A stretch of 64,000 nucleotides of DNA, taken from assembly GCA_029237825.1 (NCBI GenBank), contig JAQZBQ010000014.1, positions 1 to 64,000 of the forward strand. Reading direction: 5' to 3'. The position numbers and the translations under genes are program-made. Source of the stretch: Bacteroidota bacterium (GTDB taxonomy: Bacteria; Bacteroidota; Bacteroidia; B-17B0; Aurantibacillaceae). The notes beneath the pieces are model-generated. The model saw only the letters and a list, made by a program, of their open reading frames with translations, had not been told where the DNA came from and did not search any database. Positions 36,364 through 44,953 of the stretch are shown in pieces (positions within the stretch are counted from its first letter, which is position 1; the number at the start of each line of letters is the position of its first letter).

Positions 36364-37425
36364 CTAGTTCTTCATTTTAGCGAGCTTATCATAATTTAAG
36401 ATAGTGATCTGTCCACCTGAAATTTCAATAAATTTATCCTCCTTAAAATCACTCAGCGTTCTTATCACTGTTTCGGTAGCTGTTCCCACCATATTAGCAA
36501 GGTCTTCACGTGAGACATTCATACTGAATTTCTGTTCATCTGCCTTCTTGTATTTATCAGATAGTTTTACCAGCGCTTCTGCAACCCGTTTTCTCACCGA
36601 GTTATAAGCAAGCTTAACTAATTGCTTTTCTTTGTCGCGTAAATTATTAGAGAGTATTTCAATAAATCGTTTTGAGACGTCCGAATTTTTGTATAATAAC
36701 GCGAAAAAATCTTCCTTGGGAATAATCAAAATCTCCGAATCTTCCAGAGCAGTTGCTGAACTGGTATATTTCTCATCCTGCAACAGCGACAAATAACCAA
36801 AAAAATCACCTTCTTTATGGAGTTCCGTAATCAGTTCCTTCCCTAATTCATTCGTTTGAAAAATTTTAACCTTGCCTTTATTTACAAAAAAGATCCCTTT
36901 TGGGTAACCACCTTCCTTATAAATCTCATCTTTCTTTTTAAAAATTCTGATATCGCGTTCTTCTGACAATTTTTTTAAAGAATCGATACCTTTTGCTTCG
37001 TTGATAAAATCATTGATACCGGCGAAATTTTTAGTAAATTCCTTTTTCAGGATATCATTTTTTTTCAAGCGGCTCTCAATTGCATTCAATAATTCAACAT
37101 CATCAAAAGGCTTGGTAAGGTAATCGTCTGCGCCCATTTCCATTCCTTTTCTAAAGTCGCCTCTTTCTGCTTTAGCAGTTAAAAAAATAAAAGGGATCCC
37201 AGCGGTTTCCTCATTTTTGGATAACAAATGGAGTGCTCCATGCCCATCTAAAACAGGCATCATGATATCACAAATAATTAAATCTGGTTTTTCTTTTTGT
37301 GCCTTTTCTACGCCATCTTTGCCATTTACAGCAGTGATAACATCGTATTGCGCCAGCGTTAAGATCTCCGCAGTGTTCTCCCGAACATCCTGATTATCTT
37401 CAATCAATAATATTTTTTTGCTCAT
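36364..37425 (-). CDS. Response regulator fused to a CRP/FNR-type transcription factor
   Basis: A 353-residue fusion. Residues 1-~120 form a receiver domain with the phospho-acceptor Asp53 (LIICDIMMPVLDG) and the conserved FLTAKAERGDFRKGMEMGADDYLTKP in two adjoining pieces. Residues ~150-265 form a cyclic-nucleotide-binding-type beta barrel (GKVKIFQTNELGKELI, LHKEGDFFGYLSL). The C-terminal ~80 residues are a CRP-type winged helix (SREDLANMVGTATETVIRTLSDF). The N-terminal cysteine cluster of classical FNR is absent, so oxygen is not sensed through an iron-sulfur cluster. Phosphorylation by the kinase eight bases upstream is the likely input, and the cco operon across the divergent promoter the likely target. 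Confidence 0.9.
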   Translation of the reverse strand: MSKKILLIEDNQDVRENTAEILTLAQYDVITAVNGKDGVEKAQKEKPDLIICDIMMPVLDGHGALHLLSKNEETAGIPFIFLTAKAERGDFRKGMEMGADDYLTKPFDDVELLNAIESRLKKNDILKKEFTKNFAGINDFINEAKGIDSLKKLSEERDIRIFKKKDEIYKEGGYPKGIFFVNKGKVKIFQTNELGKELITELHKEGDFFGYLSLLQDEKYTSSATALEDSEILIIPKEDFFALLYKNSDVSKRFIEILSNNLRDKEKQLVKLAYNSVRKRVAEALVKLSDKYKKADEQKFSMNVSREDLANMVGTATETVIRTLSDFKEDKFIEISGGQITILNYDKLAKMKN

Positions 37426-37433
37426 ATTTAATT

Positions 37434-38618
37434 TTAAACTTTATTAGGTACAATTAATGTAAAAGTTGTTCCGTCATTTTCCTTGCTTTCAACATCAATA
37501 GTACCGTTCATCAACTCGGCGTATTTAGCAACAATGTTAAGGCCAAGTCCTGTTCCCTGAATGTGTGTGGCATTATTTCCTCTGAAAAAACGTTCAAATA
37601 AATGCTTCTGATCTGCTTCAGAAATTCCGATTCCATTATCTTTCACTGTAATCTTTATAAAAGAATTGGAAACATGACAGGCAACATCCACCACTCCATT
37701 TACCGGTGAGAACTTAATGGCATTTGAAATCAGATTAAACAATACGTTTTTCAAGAACTTCTTATCGATACAAGCGATTTCGTTACCTGTATGAGTATGG
37801 CTTAAAACCTGCCCTTGTGTGGCCATCGACTTCATTTCTGAAATGACTTCGGCCACAAATGATTTAACCTGAATTTCTTCCGGCATATTTTCCAGTTTCC
37901 CTTCCTCAAGTTTGCTTACAGAAAGGAAATCATTTAAAATATCAGTGAGGTTATTGATTGAAGTTTTTATTTTTGTTACGTGCTTGCTTTGATTTTCCTT
38001 ATCATTCTGCTCACCATATTTTGTGACTAGGGAAAGCGAAGACATCATTGTGGTAAGCGGTGTTCTGAATTCATGGGATGCCATGGATACAAAGCGAGTT
38101 TTGAGTTCATTTAACTCACGTTCCTTTTGCAAGGCATTATGCAGGTCTTTCTTGGTTTTCTCCAATTCATGAATGGCTTCTTCCAGAATCATCGTCCGGT
38201 TTTTCACTTGCTTTTCAAGCTCCGCCGAATAGTTTTTCATCCGCTCTTCTGCTTGTTTTCGCAAGGTTGTATCAACGATAAAAGCCACCACAAATTTACC
38301 TTCCCCGGTAGTATATGGACTCAAACTGATCTCAACAGAAACCTCGGTTCCATCCTTTTTTAAACCATATAAATCAATTCCTACACCCATGGATCTGGCA
38401 TGTGGGTGCTCGTTGTAATCCTCACGGTACTTTTGATGCTTGGAGAACCTTGGTGGAATTAGAACTTCAATTTTCTTCCCTAACAATTCCCCTGATTCAT
38501 ATTTAAAAAGGCGCTCGGCACTTGGGTTAATCTTAATTATCTCGCCTCGTTCATTAGTGATCAGGATGCCTTCTGTTGCATAAAGAAACAGTGCGTCAAT
38601 ACCTTCTTTAGTATCCAT
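37434..38618 (-). CDS. PAS-domain sensor histidine kinase
   Basis: 394 residues from the ATG at 38618; an upstream TTG eight codons earlier is less likely. A single PAS domain spans ~5-115 (ATEGILITNERGEIIKINPS, SAERLFKYESGELLGK, LYGLKKDGTEVSVEISL). A coiled coil follows (~120-175). The H-box SHEFRTPLTT holds His182. The ATPase domain has NVLFNLISNAIKFSP, DNGIGIS and GTGLGLNI. No transmembrane helix is present, so it is cytosolic. Its place next to the cbb3 operon resembles FixL, and the PAS has a histidine in RFSKHQKY at about the right place. However, this histidine is also common in non-haem PAS domains, so haem binding is not shown. Confidence 0.92.
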   Translation of the reverse strand: MDTKEGIDALFLYATEGILITNERGEIIKINPSAERLFKYESGELLGKKIEVLIPPRFSKHQKYREDYNEHPHARSMGVGIDLYGLKKDGTEVSVEISLSPYTTGEGKFVVAFIVDTTLRKQAEERMKNYSAELEKQVKNRTMILEEAIHELEKTKKDLHNALQKERELNELKTRFVSMASHEFRTPLTTMMSSLSLVTKYGEQNDKENQSKHVTKIKTSINNLTDILNDFLSVSKLEEGKLENMPEEIQVKSFVAEVISEMKSMATQGQVLSHTHTGNEIACIDKKFLKNVLFNLISNAIKFSPVNGVVDVACHVSNSFIKITVKDNGIGISEADQKHLFERFFRGNNATHIQGTGLGLNIVAKYAELMNGTIDVESKENDGTTFTLIVPNKV

Positions 38619-38698
38619 TTGTAGTATCGCAGAATTATTCAAAGCTAAGATAGTAAATTATTCAAGAACGAATTTATTCTGATTAAATGTGTAGAAAA

Positions 38699-38712
38699 AT
38701 GATATATATCAT
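38699..38712. promoter_or_regulatory. FNR/CRP-like palindrome in the divergent cco promoter region
   Basis: ATGATATATATCAT is a perfect palindrome matching TTGAT-N4-ATCAA at eight of ten positions. It lies 66 bases before ccoI and 80 bases before the kinase start, so one site could control both directions. The linked receiver-CRP protein is the natural candidate to bind it. Confidence 0.6.
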
Positions 38713-38778
38713 ATAAAGCTCTGACTCAACTCAAAGGAGAAAAGCGCATTGTTCTCGAATTTTGAAAGCTGAAATACC

Positions 38779-41238
38779 ATGGAAAATACAATTCAACAAC
38801 CTGTAACCAAAACCATCTGTTACCATTGCGGGGAAGACTGTGACAACGATTCTATTGAAACAGACGAAAAAATATTCTGTTGCCACGGATGCAAAACCGT
38901 TTACGAAATCATTAACCAAAACAACCTCTGCTCCTATTATGACATAGAAACAGCTCCGGGAATAAACCAGAAAAAAGCCATCCGTTCCGGCAAATTTGAT
39001 TTTCTAGATGATGCAAAAATAAAAAGCGAACTTATTCACTTTAAGGATTCAGAACAGGAGCATATTACTTTTTACCTACCTCAAATGCACTGCAGTTCTT
39101 GCATCTGGATTTTAGAGAATCTGAAAAAAATCAATCCAGGCATTACACGTTCACAGGTAAATTTTATTAAAAAAGACGTAACCATTGTATATGATTTTAA
39201 AAAAACCACGTTAAAAAAAGTAGCTGAAACACTTACCCTGATTGGTTATGAACCGCACATCAGTTTAAATAATGCAGAAGGAAAAAAAGTAAAAAAAACG
39301 GATAATTCACGTATAGTAAAACTCGGCATTGCGGGGTTTTGTTTTGGGAATATCATGATGTTAAGCTTTCCCGAATACTTTTCCATGGGAGAAATAGAAG
39401 ACCCAAAACTCCAACAGTGGTTTAATTATTTAAACTTAATCCTTTCGCTTCCTGTATTTTTTTATTCAGCTTCAGAATTTTTTGTATCGGGTTACAAAGG
39501 CCTTCGGCAGAAATTTCTAAATATCGATGCGCCCATTGCGCTTGCTGTACTGATTACATTTTTAAGAAGTGTTTACGAAATTTTATTAGAAACCGGCTCG
39601 GGATACCTGGATTCCATGAGTGGGATTGTTTTTTTTATGCTGGTTGGCCGGTATTTCCAAAACAGAACTTATCAGAATATTTCCTTTGATCGGGATTTTA
39701 AATCCTACTTCCCCTTAGGTGTTAGTGTCATTAACAGTGACAATACTGAAAAACAAGTATCTGTGTCTGATTTAAAACCCGGGGACCGGATTAAAATCCA
39801 CCACGACGAAATTATTCCTGCCGATGGCATACTTTTTCTAGGAAAAGCCACTATTGATTACAGCTTTGTAACCGGGGAATCATTGCCGGTAGAAAAATCA
39901 ATCGGCGAAATTGTTTATGCCGGAGGAAAGCAAACTACTGGAGCTATAGAAATGGAAGTTGTAAAGGAAACCTCTCAAAGCTACCTCACTCAGTTGTGGA
40001 ATAATGAAACTTTTAAAGAAAACAAAGAAGAACCTAAAAAGTCCTTTATTCATAGTGTTAGCCGGTACTTCACCTACTCGCTATTTTCTGTTGCTTCCAT
40101 AGCTGCTGCATATTGGGCAATTAATGATACGTCAAAAATCTGGAACGCTGTTACCTCCGTGTTAATTGTAGCCTGCCCTTGTGCCTTACTTTTGAGCGCC
40201 ACCTTCACCAATGGCAACATGATCCGGATATTAAACAAATATAAATTCTTCGTAAAAAATGAATCAGTTATTGAACGCATGGAATCTATTGATACCGTTG
40301 TCTTTGACAAAACAGGCACTATTACCGAACAAACCCAATCCGAGATACATTTTGAAGGAAACCCATTAAACCAGGAACAAAACCGCATAATCCGGTCACT
40401 TGCCGGGCAGTCCAATCATCCCCTGAGCAGACATATTCTTTCCTGCCTGCCTTTTGACAAAACACTTCCTGTAAAAAGTTATGAAGAAATTAAAGGGCAA
40501 GGGACAACCGCGACGATAGCCGGTAGCCTTGTGAAGATTGGGTCGGCGCAGTTTGTTACCGGAAGTAATCACTTTTCTTCGAGCCGGGGTAGCAGGATTT
40601 TTGTGAGCATCAATGATGAGTTCTTAGGATGCTTTGTCATACAGAACAATTATCGGAAAAACCTTCGGGAAATTATTTCTGCCTTAAAAAATCAGTTTCA
40701 ACTTAAAATTCTGTCGGGAGATAACGCCTCCGAAGAGCCATTCTTAAAAACTGTGTTTGGCAATCAAACTGAAATGCTGTTTAACCAAAAGCCTGAAGAT
40801 AAGCTAAGGGTTATAAAAAAACTCCAGCAAAGAAAAAGAAAAGTGCTGATGATTGGCGACGGTTTAAACGATGCCGGTGCTCTTAAACAAAGTGATGTCG
40901 GGATAGCAATAAGCGATAATACCAACACCTTTTCGCCGGCGTGCGATGCTATTTTATCTGGAAAAAACTTCATCCTGCTTAACGAGTTGATCCGGTATTG
41001 CAGGAAGCAGAAACAAATTATCTATTCAAGTTTTGTTCTTTCTGTAGTCTATAACTTGGTTGGTCTCTATTTCGCAGTTCAGGGAGATTTAAAACCGGTA
41101 ATTGCAGCAATTCTGATGCCGGCAAGCTCCGTAAGTATCGTATTGCTTACAACTGGCATGAGCGCATTTTATGAACTGAAGTTAAAACGTATGAACCTGA
41201 CAAAAGTCAGTTTTTCCCCTGATACCCATCATTCTTAA
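38779..41238 (+). CDS. ccoI: Copper-translocating P-type ATPase for cbb3 oxidase assembly
   Basis: An 819-residue P1B ATPase exporting Cu(I) for CuB insertion into the oxidase. Residues 1-60 carry a Cys-rich region (ICYHCGEDCDN, FCCHGCKTVYE) typical of the FixI/CcoI branch. A heavy-metal-associated domain follows with MHCSSCIWILENL (~103). The CPC motif of helix 6 (ACPCALLLSATF) is near 464, the phosphorylation site DKTGTITE near 511, and GDGLNDAGALKQSDVGIAIS near 693. About eight helices are expected. It is the first gene of the cco operon, 66 bases from the FNR-like site. Confidence 0.94.
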   Translation: MENTIQQPVTKTICYHCGEDCDNDSIETDEKIFCCHGCKTVYEIINQNNLCSYYDIETAPGINQKKAIRSGKFDFLDDAKIKSELIHFKDSEQEHITFYLPQMHCSSCIWILENLKKINPGITRSQVNFIKKDVTIVYDFKKTTLKKVAETLTLIGYEPHISLNNAEGKKVKKTDNSRIVKLGIAGFCFGNIMMLSFPEYFSMGEIEDPKLQQWFNYLNLILSLPVFFYSASEFFVSGYKGLRQKFLNIDAPIALAVLITFLRSVYEILLETGSGYLDSMSGIVFFMLVGRYFQNRTYQNISFDRDFKSYFPLGVSVINSDNTEKQVSVSDLKPGDRIKIHHDEIIPADGILFLGKATIDYSFVTGESLPVEKSIGEIVYAGGKQTTGAIEMEVVKETSQSYLTQLWNNETFKENKEEPKKSFIHSVSRYFTYSLFSVASIAAAYWAINDTSKIWNAVTSVLIVACPCALLLSATFTNGNMIRILNKYKFFVKNESVIERMESIDTVVFDKTGTITEQTQSEIHFEGNPLNQEQNRIIRSLAGQSNHPLSRHILSCLPFDKTLPVKSYEEIKGQGTTATIAGSLVKIGSAQFVTGSNHFSSSRGSRIFVSINDEFLGCFVIQNNYRKNLREIISALKNQFQLKILSGDNASEEPFLKTVFGNQTEMLFNQKPEDKLRVIKKLQQRKRKVLMIGDGLNDAGALKQSDVGIAISDNTNTFSPACDAILSGKNFILLNELIRYCRKQKQIIYSSFVLSVVYNLVGLYFAVQGDLKPVIAAILMPASSVSIVLLTTGMSAFYELKLKRMNLTKVSFSPDTHHS

Positions 41239-41270
41239 CATCATACGACACCGGTAATTTTACACCCGCA

Positions 41271-41462
41271 ATGAGCGCATTTTTCATCATGATAGGAGCA
41301 AGTTTAGTATTAGCCGTTGGGTTTTTAATCGCTTTCATCTGGTCTGTAAAATCTAACCAGTATGAAGACGATTATACTCCTTCTGTCCGAATGCTTTTTG
41401 ACAATACAACTAACCAAAAAAAAGATAAAGAAACAAAGCAACAATCAACAAAAACAAAATAA
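41271..41462 (+). CDS. ccoS: cbb3 oxidase assembly protein CcoS
   Basis: A 63-residue single-span membrane protein with AFFIMIGASLVLAVGFLIAF as its helix and the family-typical W-S-V-K-S-x-Q-Y-x-D-D (WSVKSNQYEDD) after it, then a polar tail. CcoS is needed for cofactor insertion into CcoN. It lies between ccoI and ccoNO, two bases before the latter, as in other Bacteroidota. Confidence 0.92.
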   Translation: MSAFFIMIGASLVLAVGFLIAFIWSVKSNQYEDDYTPSVRMLFDNTTNQKKDKETKQQSTKTK

Positions 41463-41464
41463 AA

Positions 41465-43591
41465 ATGGAACTAGAAAAATTTCAGTACGACAACAAAACG
41501 GTTAAAATGTTTGCCTACGCGACAATAGTCTGGGGATTAGTCGGCATGCTGGCCGGACTCATTGCGGCCATTCAGCTCTACCTTCCGTCCTTAAACCTGT
41601 CATTGCCGTATACAACATTTGGTCGTGTACGACCGGTTCATACCAACGCTGTAATTTTTGCTTTTGTAGGTAATGGAATTTTTATGGGTGTTTATTACTC
41701 GTTGCAAAGGTTATTAAAAGCCCGCATGTTCAGTGACTTATTAAGTAAAATCCATTTCTGGGGGTGGCAACTGATAATTGTATTAGCTGCGATTACTCTT
41801 GTATTAGGAAAAACCACCGGAAAAGAATACGCTGAGCTCGAATGGCCGATAGATATTCTGATCACCCTTGTATGGGTTGTATTTGGTTGGAACATGTTTG
41901 GAACCATCATCCGTCGCCGTGAACGCCACCTATACGTGGCAATCTGGTTTTACATTGCAACCTTTGTTACTGTGGCTATGCTACATATCGTAAACTCCGT
42001 AGAAATACCTGTTTCATTCTGGAAATCCTATTCATGGTATGCTGGAGTACAGGACGCATTAATCCAATGGTGGTACGGACACAATGCAGTGGCATTCTTT
42101 TTAACCACACCTTATTTAGGTTTGATGTATTATTTCCTTCCAAAAATGGCACAGCGCCCGGTGTATTCCTACCGTTTGTCAATCATCCATTTCTGGGCTC
42201 TGATTTTTCTCTACATCTGGGCAGGTCCTCACCATTTACTTTATACTTCCGTTCCTGACTGGGCACAATCTCTAGGAGTTGTGTTCTCGGTAATGCTAAT
42301 TGCACCATCCTGGGGTGGAATGATTAATGGGTTACTAACTTTACGGGGCGCGTGGGATAAAGTTCGCGATAATGTAGGGTTGAAATTTTTAGTAGTGGCT
42401 GTAACCGCCTACGGTATGGCAACCTTTGAAGGCCCGATGTTGTCATTAAAAAGCGTAAGTGCTATCGCGCACTATACAGATTGGATTGTAGCACATGTGC
42501 ATGTTGGTGCGCTTGGATGGAATGGTTTTATGACGTTTGGTATTCTTTATTGGCTCATTCCAAAACTTTTTCAAACCAAATTATATTCCCAAAAAATGGC
42601 GAACGCACACTTTTGGATTGGTACATTAGGCATCTTATTATATGCGGTTCCAATGTACTGGGCTGGGTTCATGCAAAGCTCTATGTGGAAAGATTTTACA
42701 CCAGAAGGGCAACTGAAATGGCAATTTATGGATACCGTTACTAAAATGATTCCATTCTACATTGCAAGGTCTGTAGGGGGCACTTTATACCTGGCAGGTG
42801 CGGTATTAATGACCTACAACTTAATCAAAACTATCAAAGCCGGCAGCTTTCTTGAGGTAGAAGAAGATGAGGCGCCAGCATTAAAAGGGGATTATGTAGC
42901 CCATTCAAAAGATCACTGGCACCGCTGGATTGAAAGAAAACCAATTCAATTAATGGTATTAAGCTTAATTGTTGTTGCCATTGGCGGAATCATAGAATTT
43001 GTACCTACATTCCTTGTAAAGTCAAATATTCCAACCATTGCCAGCGTAAAACCTTATACACCGCTCGAATTACAGGGACGCGATATTTACGTAAGGGAAG
43101 GTTGCTATACCTGCCATTCACAAATGATTCGTCCTTTCAGAAGTGAAACGGCAAGATACGGCGAGTATTCCAAAGCGGGAGAATTTGTATATGATCACCC
43201 GTTTCAATGGGGAAGTAAACGCACTGGCCCGGACCTCGCACGTGAAGGCGGAAAATATCCTGACAGCTGGCATTACAATCACATGCTCGATCCAACGTCT
43301 ATGTCTCCAGGATCCATCATGCCACAATACCCATGGTTGCTGGAAGATCAAATAGATGGTAATTCAACCATGGCGAAAATAAAAGCGATGAAACGCCTTG
43401 GTGTTCCATATCCGGACGGTTATGAAAAAATTGCCCTGAGTGACATGGAAAAACAGGCCAACGAAATAACGGCCAATCTAAAAAAAGACGGGATTGAAAC
43501 TCTTCCGGACCGTGAAATCGTTGCACTGATAGCCTATTTGCAACGACTTGGTAAAGATATTAAATCAGAAAAAGTAACCGATAAAAAATAA
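41465..43591 (+). CDS. ccoNO: Fused cbb3 cytochrome c oxidase subunits I and II
   Basis: A 708-residue fusion of catalytic CcoN (~1-480) and monohaem CcoO (~500-708). CcoN carries haem and CuB histidines in RVRPVHTNAVIFAF, WWYGHNAVAFFLT, GPHHLLYTSVPDW and DWIVAHVHVGALGWNGF. A helix (~490-512) then anchors the CcoO part with its c-type site GCYTCHSQMIRPFRSE and a distant methionine (SPGSIMPQYPWL). The enzyme reduces oxygen to water with high affinity and pumps protons. The fused form is usual in Bacteroidota. The 708-residue length fits a complete fusion with no frameshift. Confidence 0.96.
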   Translation: MELEKFQYDNKTVKMFAYATIVWGLVGMLAGLIAAIQLYLPSLNLSLPYTTFGRVRPVHTNAVIFAFVGNGIFMGVYYSLQRLLKARMFSDLLSKIHFWGWQLIIVLAAITLVLGKTTGKEYAELEWPIDILITLVWVVFGWNMFGTIIRRRERHLYVAIWFYIATFVTVAMLHIVNSVEIPVSFWKSYSWYAGVQDALIQWWYGHNAVAFFLTTPYLGLMYYFLPKMAQRPVYSYRLSIIHFWALIFLYIWAGPHHLLYTSVPDWAQSLGVVFSVMLIAPSWGGMINGLLTLRGAWDKVRDNVGLKFLVVAVTAYGMATFEGPMLSLKSVSAIAHYTDWIVAHVHVGALGWNGFMTFGILYWLIPKLFQTKLYSQKMANAHFWIGTLGILLYAVPMYWAGFMQSSMWKDFTPEGQLKWQFMDTVTKMIPFYIARSVGGTLYLAGAVLMTYNLIKTIKAGSFLEVEEDEAPALKGDYVAHSKDHWHRWIERKPIQLMVLSLIVVAIGGIIEFVPTFLVKSNIPTIASVKPYTPLELQGRDIYVREGCYTCHSQMIRPFRSETARYGEYSKAGEFVYDHPFQWGSKRTGPDLAREGGKYPDSWHYNHMLDPTSMSPGSIMPQYPWLLEDQIDGNSTMAKIKAMKRLGVPYPDGYEKIALSDMEKQANEITANLKKDGIETLPDREIVALIAYLQRLGKDIKSEKVTDKK

Positions 43592-43613
43592 TTTATAATA
43601 AAACGCAATCACA

Positions 43614-43781
43614 ATGAAATTCAGAAATTATTTAGAGGCAATTACAGGTATCGGAATTTATCCACTGATATCATTAATTCTGTTTGTTGCATTTTTCGGG
43701 TTAGTGACATTATATGTCATTAAAGGAAATAAAAAACATTTTGAAAAATTAAGCAATCTTCCAATTAACGATAAAAACTGA
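43614..43781 (+). CDS. ccoQ: Small cbb3 oxidase subunit, CcoQ-like
   Basis: A 55-residue single-helix protein between ccoNO and ccoP. FRNYLEAITGIGIYPLISLI leads into the helix (LISLILFVAFFGLVTLYVI), followed by the basic segment KGNKKHFEKLSNLP. Position, size and the short helix followed by a K-rich tail match CcoQ/FixQ, which stabilises the oxidase. It is short and easily missed by gene callers. Confidence 0.85.
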   Translation: MKFRNYLEAITGIGIYPLISLILFVAFFGLVTLYVIKGNKKHFEKLSNLPINDKN

Positions 43782-43786
43782 TCGCT

Positions 43787-44953
43787 ATGAACCTTCTTAA
43801 AAAAACACAGTACGGCCTGGCATTTATATTGTTACCACTATCAGGCTTCTGCCAGAGTGAAAGTATAAAGTCAGGTTCATCCTATTTTTCAAATGCCTTA
43901 TTCCTCACACTTTTTATTACAATTATATTGTTGGCAATCCTGATTGTGGCCCTCGGCGGGGCATTTAAAAATATTGCAGACAGTGATTACCTAATCAATA
44001 AATTTAAGAAAGATGAAGAGTCGAACACAAATTCCACTAAAATTGTTGCGACCTTACTTCTCTTCGTTTCATCCTTCAGCATGTTTTCACAGAATACTGT
44101 TGCTGGATTAAAAGATGACGGACGAATAGGTGGGCTCGATAGTTTTACATTCTATTTTATGATTGCCCTTGTTGCCCTGGAACTTATTGTTTTAGCCCTC
44201 ATGCTTTTCCAGTTCAATGTACTAATACGCACATCGAAAACAGTAAAAGAAGTTCCAAAAAGAGAATCAACAATTATGCAGAGCCTGGTTGGTGCGGTTG
44301 CTGTTGAGGAAGAAGATAGTATTTTACTGGAACATGATTATGACGGGATCCGGGAATTAGATAACGATCTTCCTCCCTGGTGGAAATACGGATTCTATCT
44401 GACGATCGTTGTTTCCGTCGTGTACATGTTGCATTTCCATGTATTAGGAACAGGCGACCTTCAACTAAAAGAATATGAAAACGATATTGCAGAAGCCAAA
44501 CTGGCCGTGGATGAATACATGAAAAACTCGGCCAACAATGTTGATGAAACAACTGTGAAGTTGCTTACAGAGCAAAGTGACCTCGAAACAGGGAAGGATA
44601 TTTTCATTTCAAACTGTGCCGCCTGCCATGGAAGAGCCGGTGAAGGTTCTGTAGGACCAAACCTTGCTGACAATTACTGGCTGCACGGTGGAAGTATCCA
44701 GGATGTATTTAAATCCGTGAAGTATGGCTGGGTTGAAAACGGCATGAAATCCTGGAAAGAAGACTTATCTCCCATGCAGATTGCCCAGATATCATCGTTT
44801 ATCAAGTCACTAAAAGGCACAAATCCGCCAAACCCTAAAGCGGCGCAAGGCGATTTGTATACAGAAGGTGAAGCAACAACGCAGGACAGCACACGCGCAC
44901 AAACAATGGCTCAACACACTGGAGCTGACACACTGGGTACCTCAAAACAGTAA
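43787..44953 (+). CDS. ccoP: cbb3 oxidase cytochrome c subunit III, monohaem form
   Basis: A 388-residue membrane cytochrome c. The N-terminal ~165 residues contain a signal-like helix and further helices (LFLTLFITIILLAILIVALG, FTFYFMIALVALELIVLAL). Then comes the CcoP signature DNDLPPWWKYGFYLTIVVS (~200). The cytochrome domain has a single CxxCH (NCAACHGRAGEGSVGPNLAD, ~278) and its methionine in GMKSWKEDLSP. Proteobacterial CcoP has two haem c sites and lacks the long N-terminal part, so this is a single-haem, N-terminally extended version. Its stop overlaps the ccoG start. Confidence 0.93.
   Translation: MNLLKKTQYGLAFILLPLSGFCQSESIKSGSSYFSNALFLTLFITIILLAILIVALGGAFKNIADSDYLINKFKKDEESNTNSTKIVATLLLFVSSFSMFSQNTVAGLKDDGRIGGLDSFTFYFMIALVALELIVLALMLFQFNVLIRTSKTVKEVPKRESTIMQSLVGAVAVEEEDSILLEHDYDGIRELDNDLPPWWKYGFYLTIVVSVVYMLHFHVLGTGDLQLKEYENDIAEAKLAVDEYMKNSANNVDETTVKLLTEQSDLETGKDIFISNCAACHGRAGEGSVGPNLADNYWLHGGSIQDVFKSVKYGWVENGMKSWKEDLSPMQIAQISSFIKSLKGTNPPNPKAAQGDLYTEGEATTQDSTRAQTMAQHTGADTLGTSKQ

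Noticed and set aside
37434-38618. Haem-binding FixL-type PAS domain in the histidine kinase
   Set aside because: A histidine is near the expected place, but it is also common in non-haem PAS domains and the alignment needs a gap. I call only a PAS kinase.
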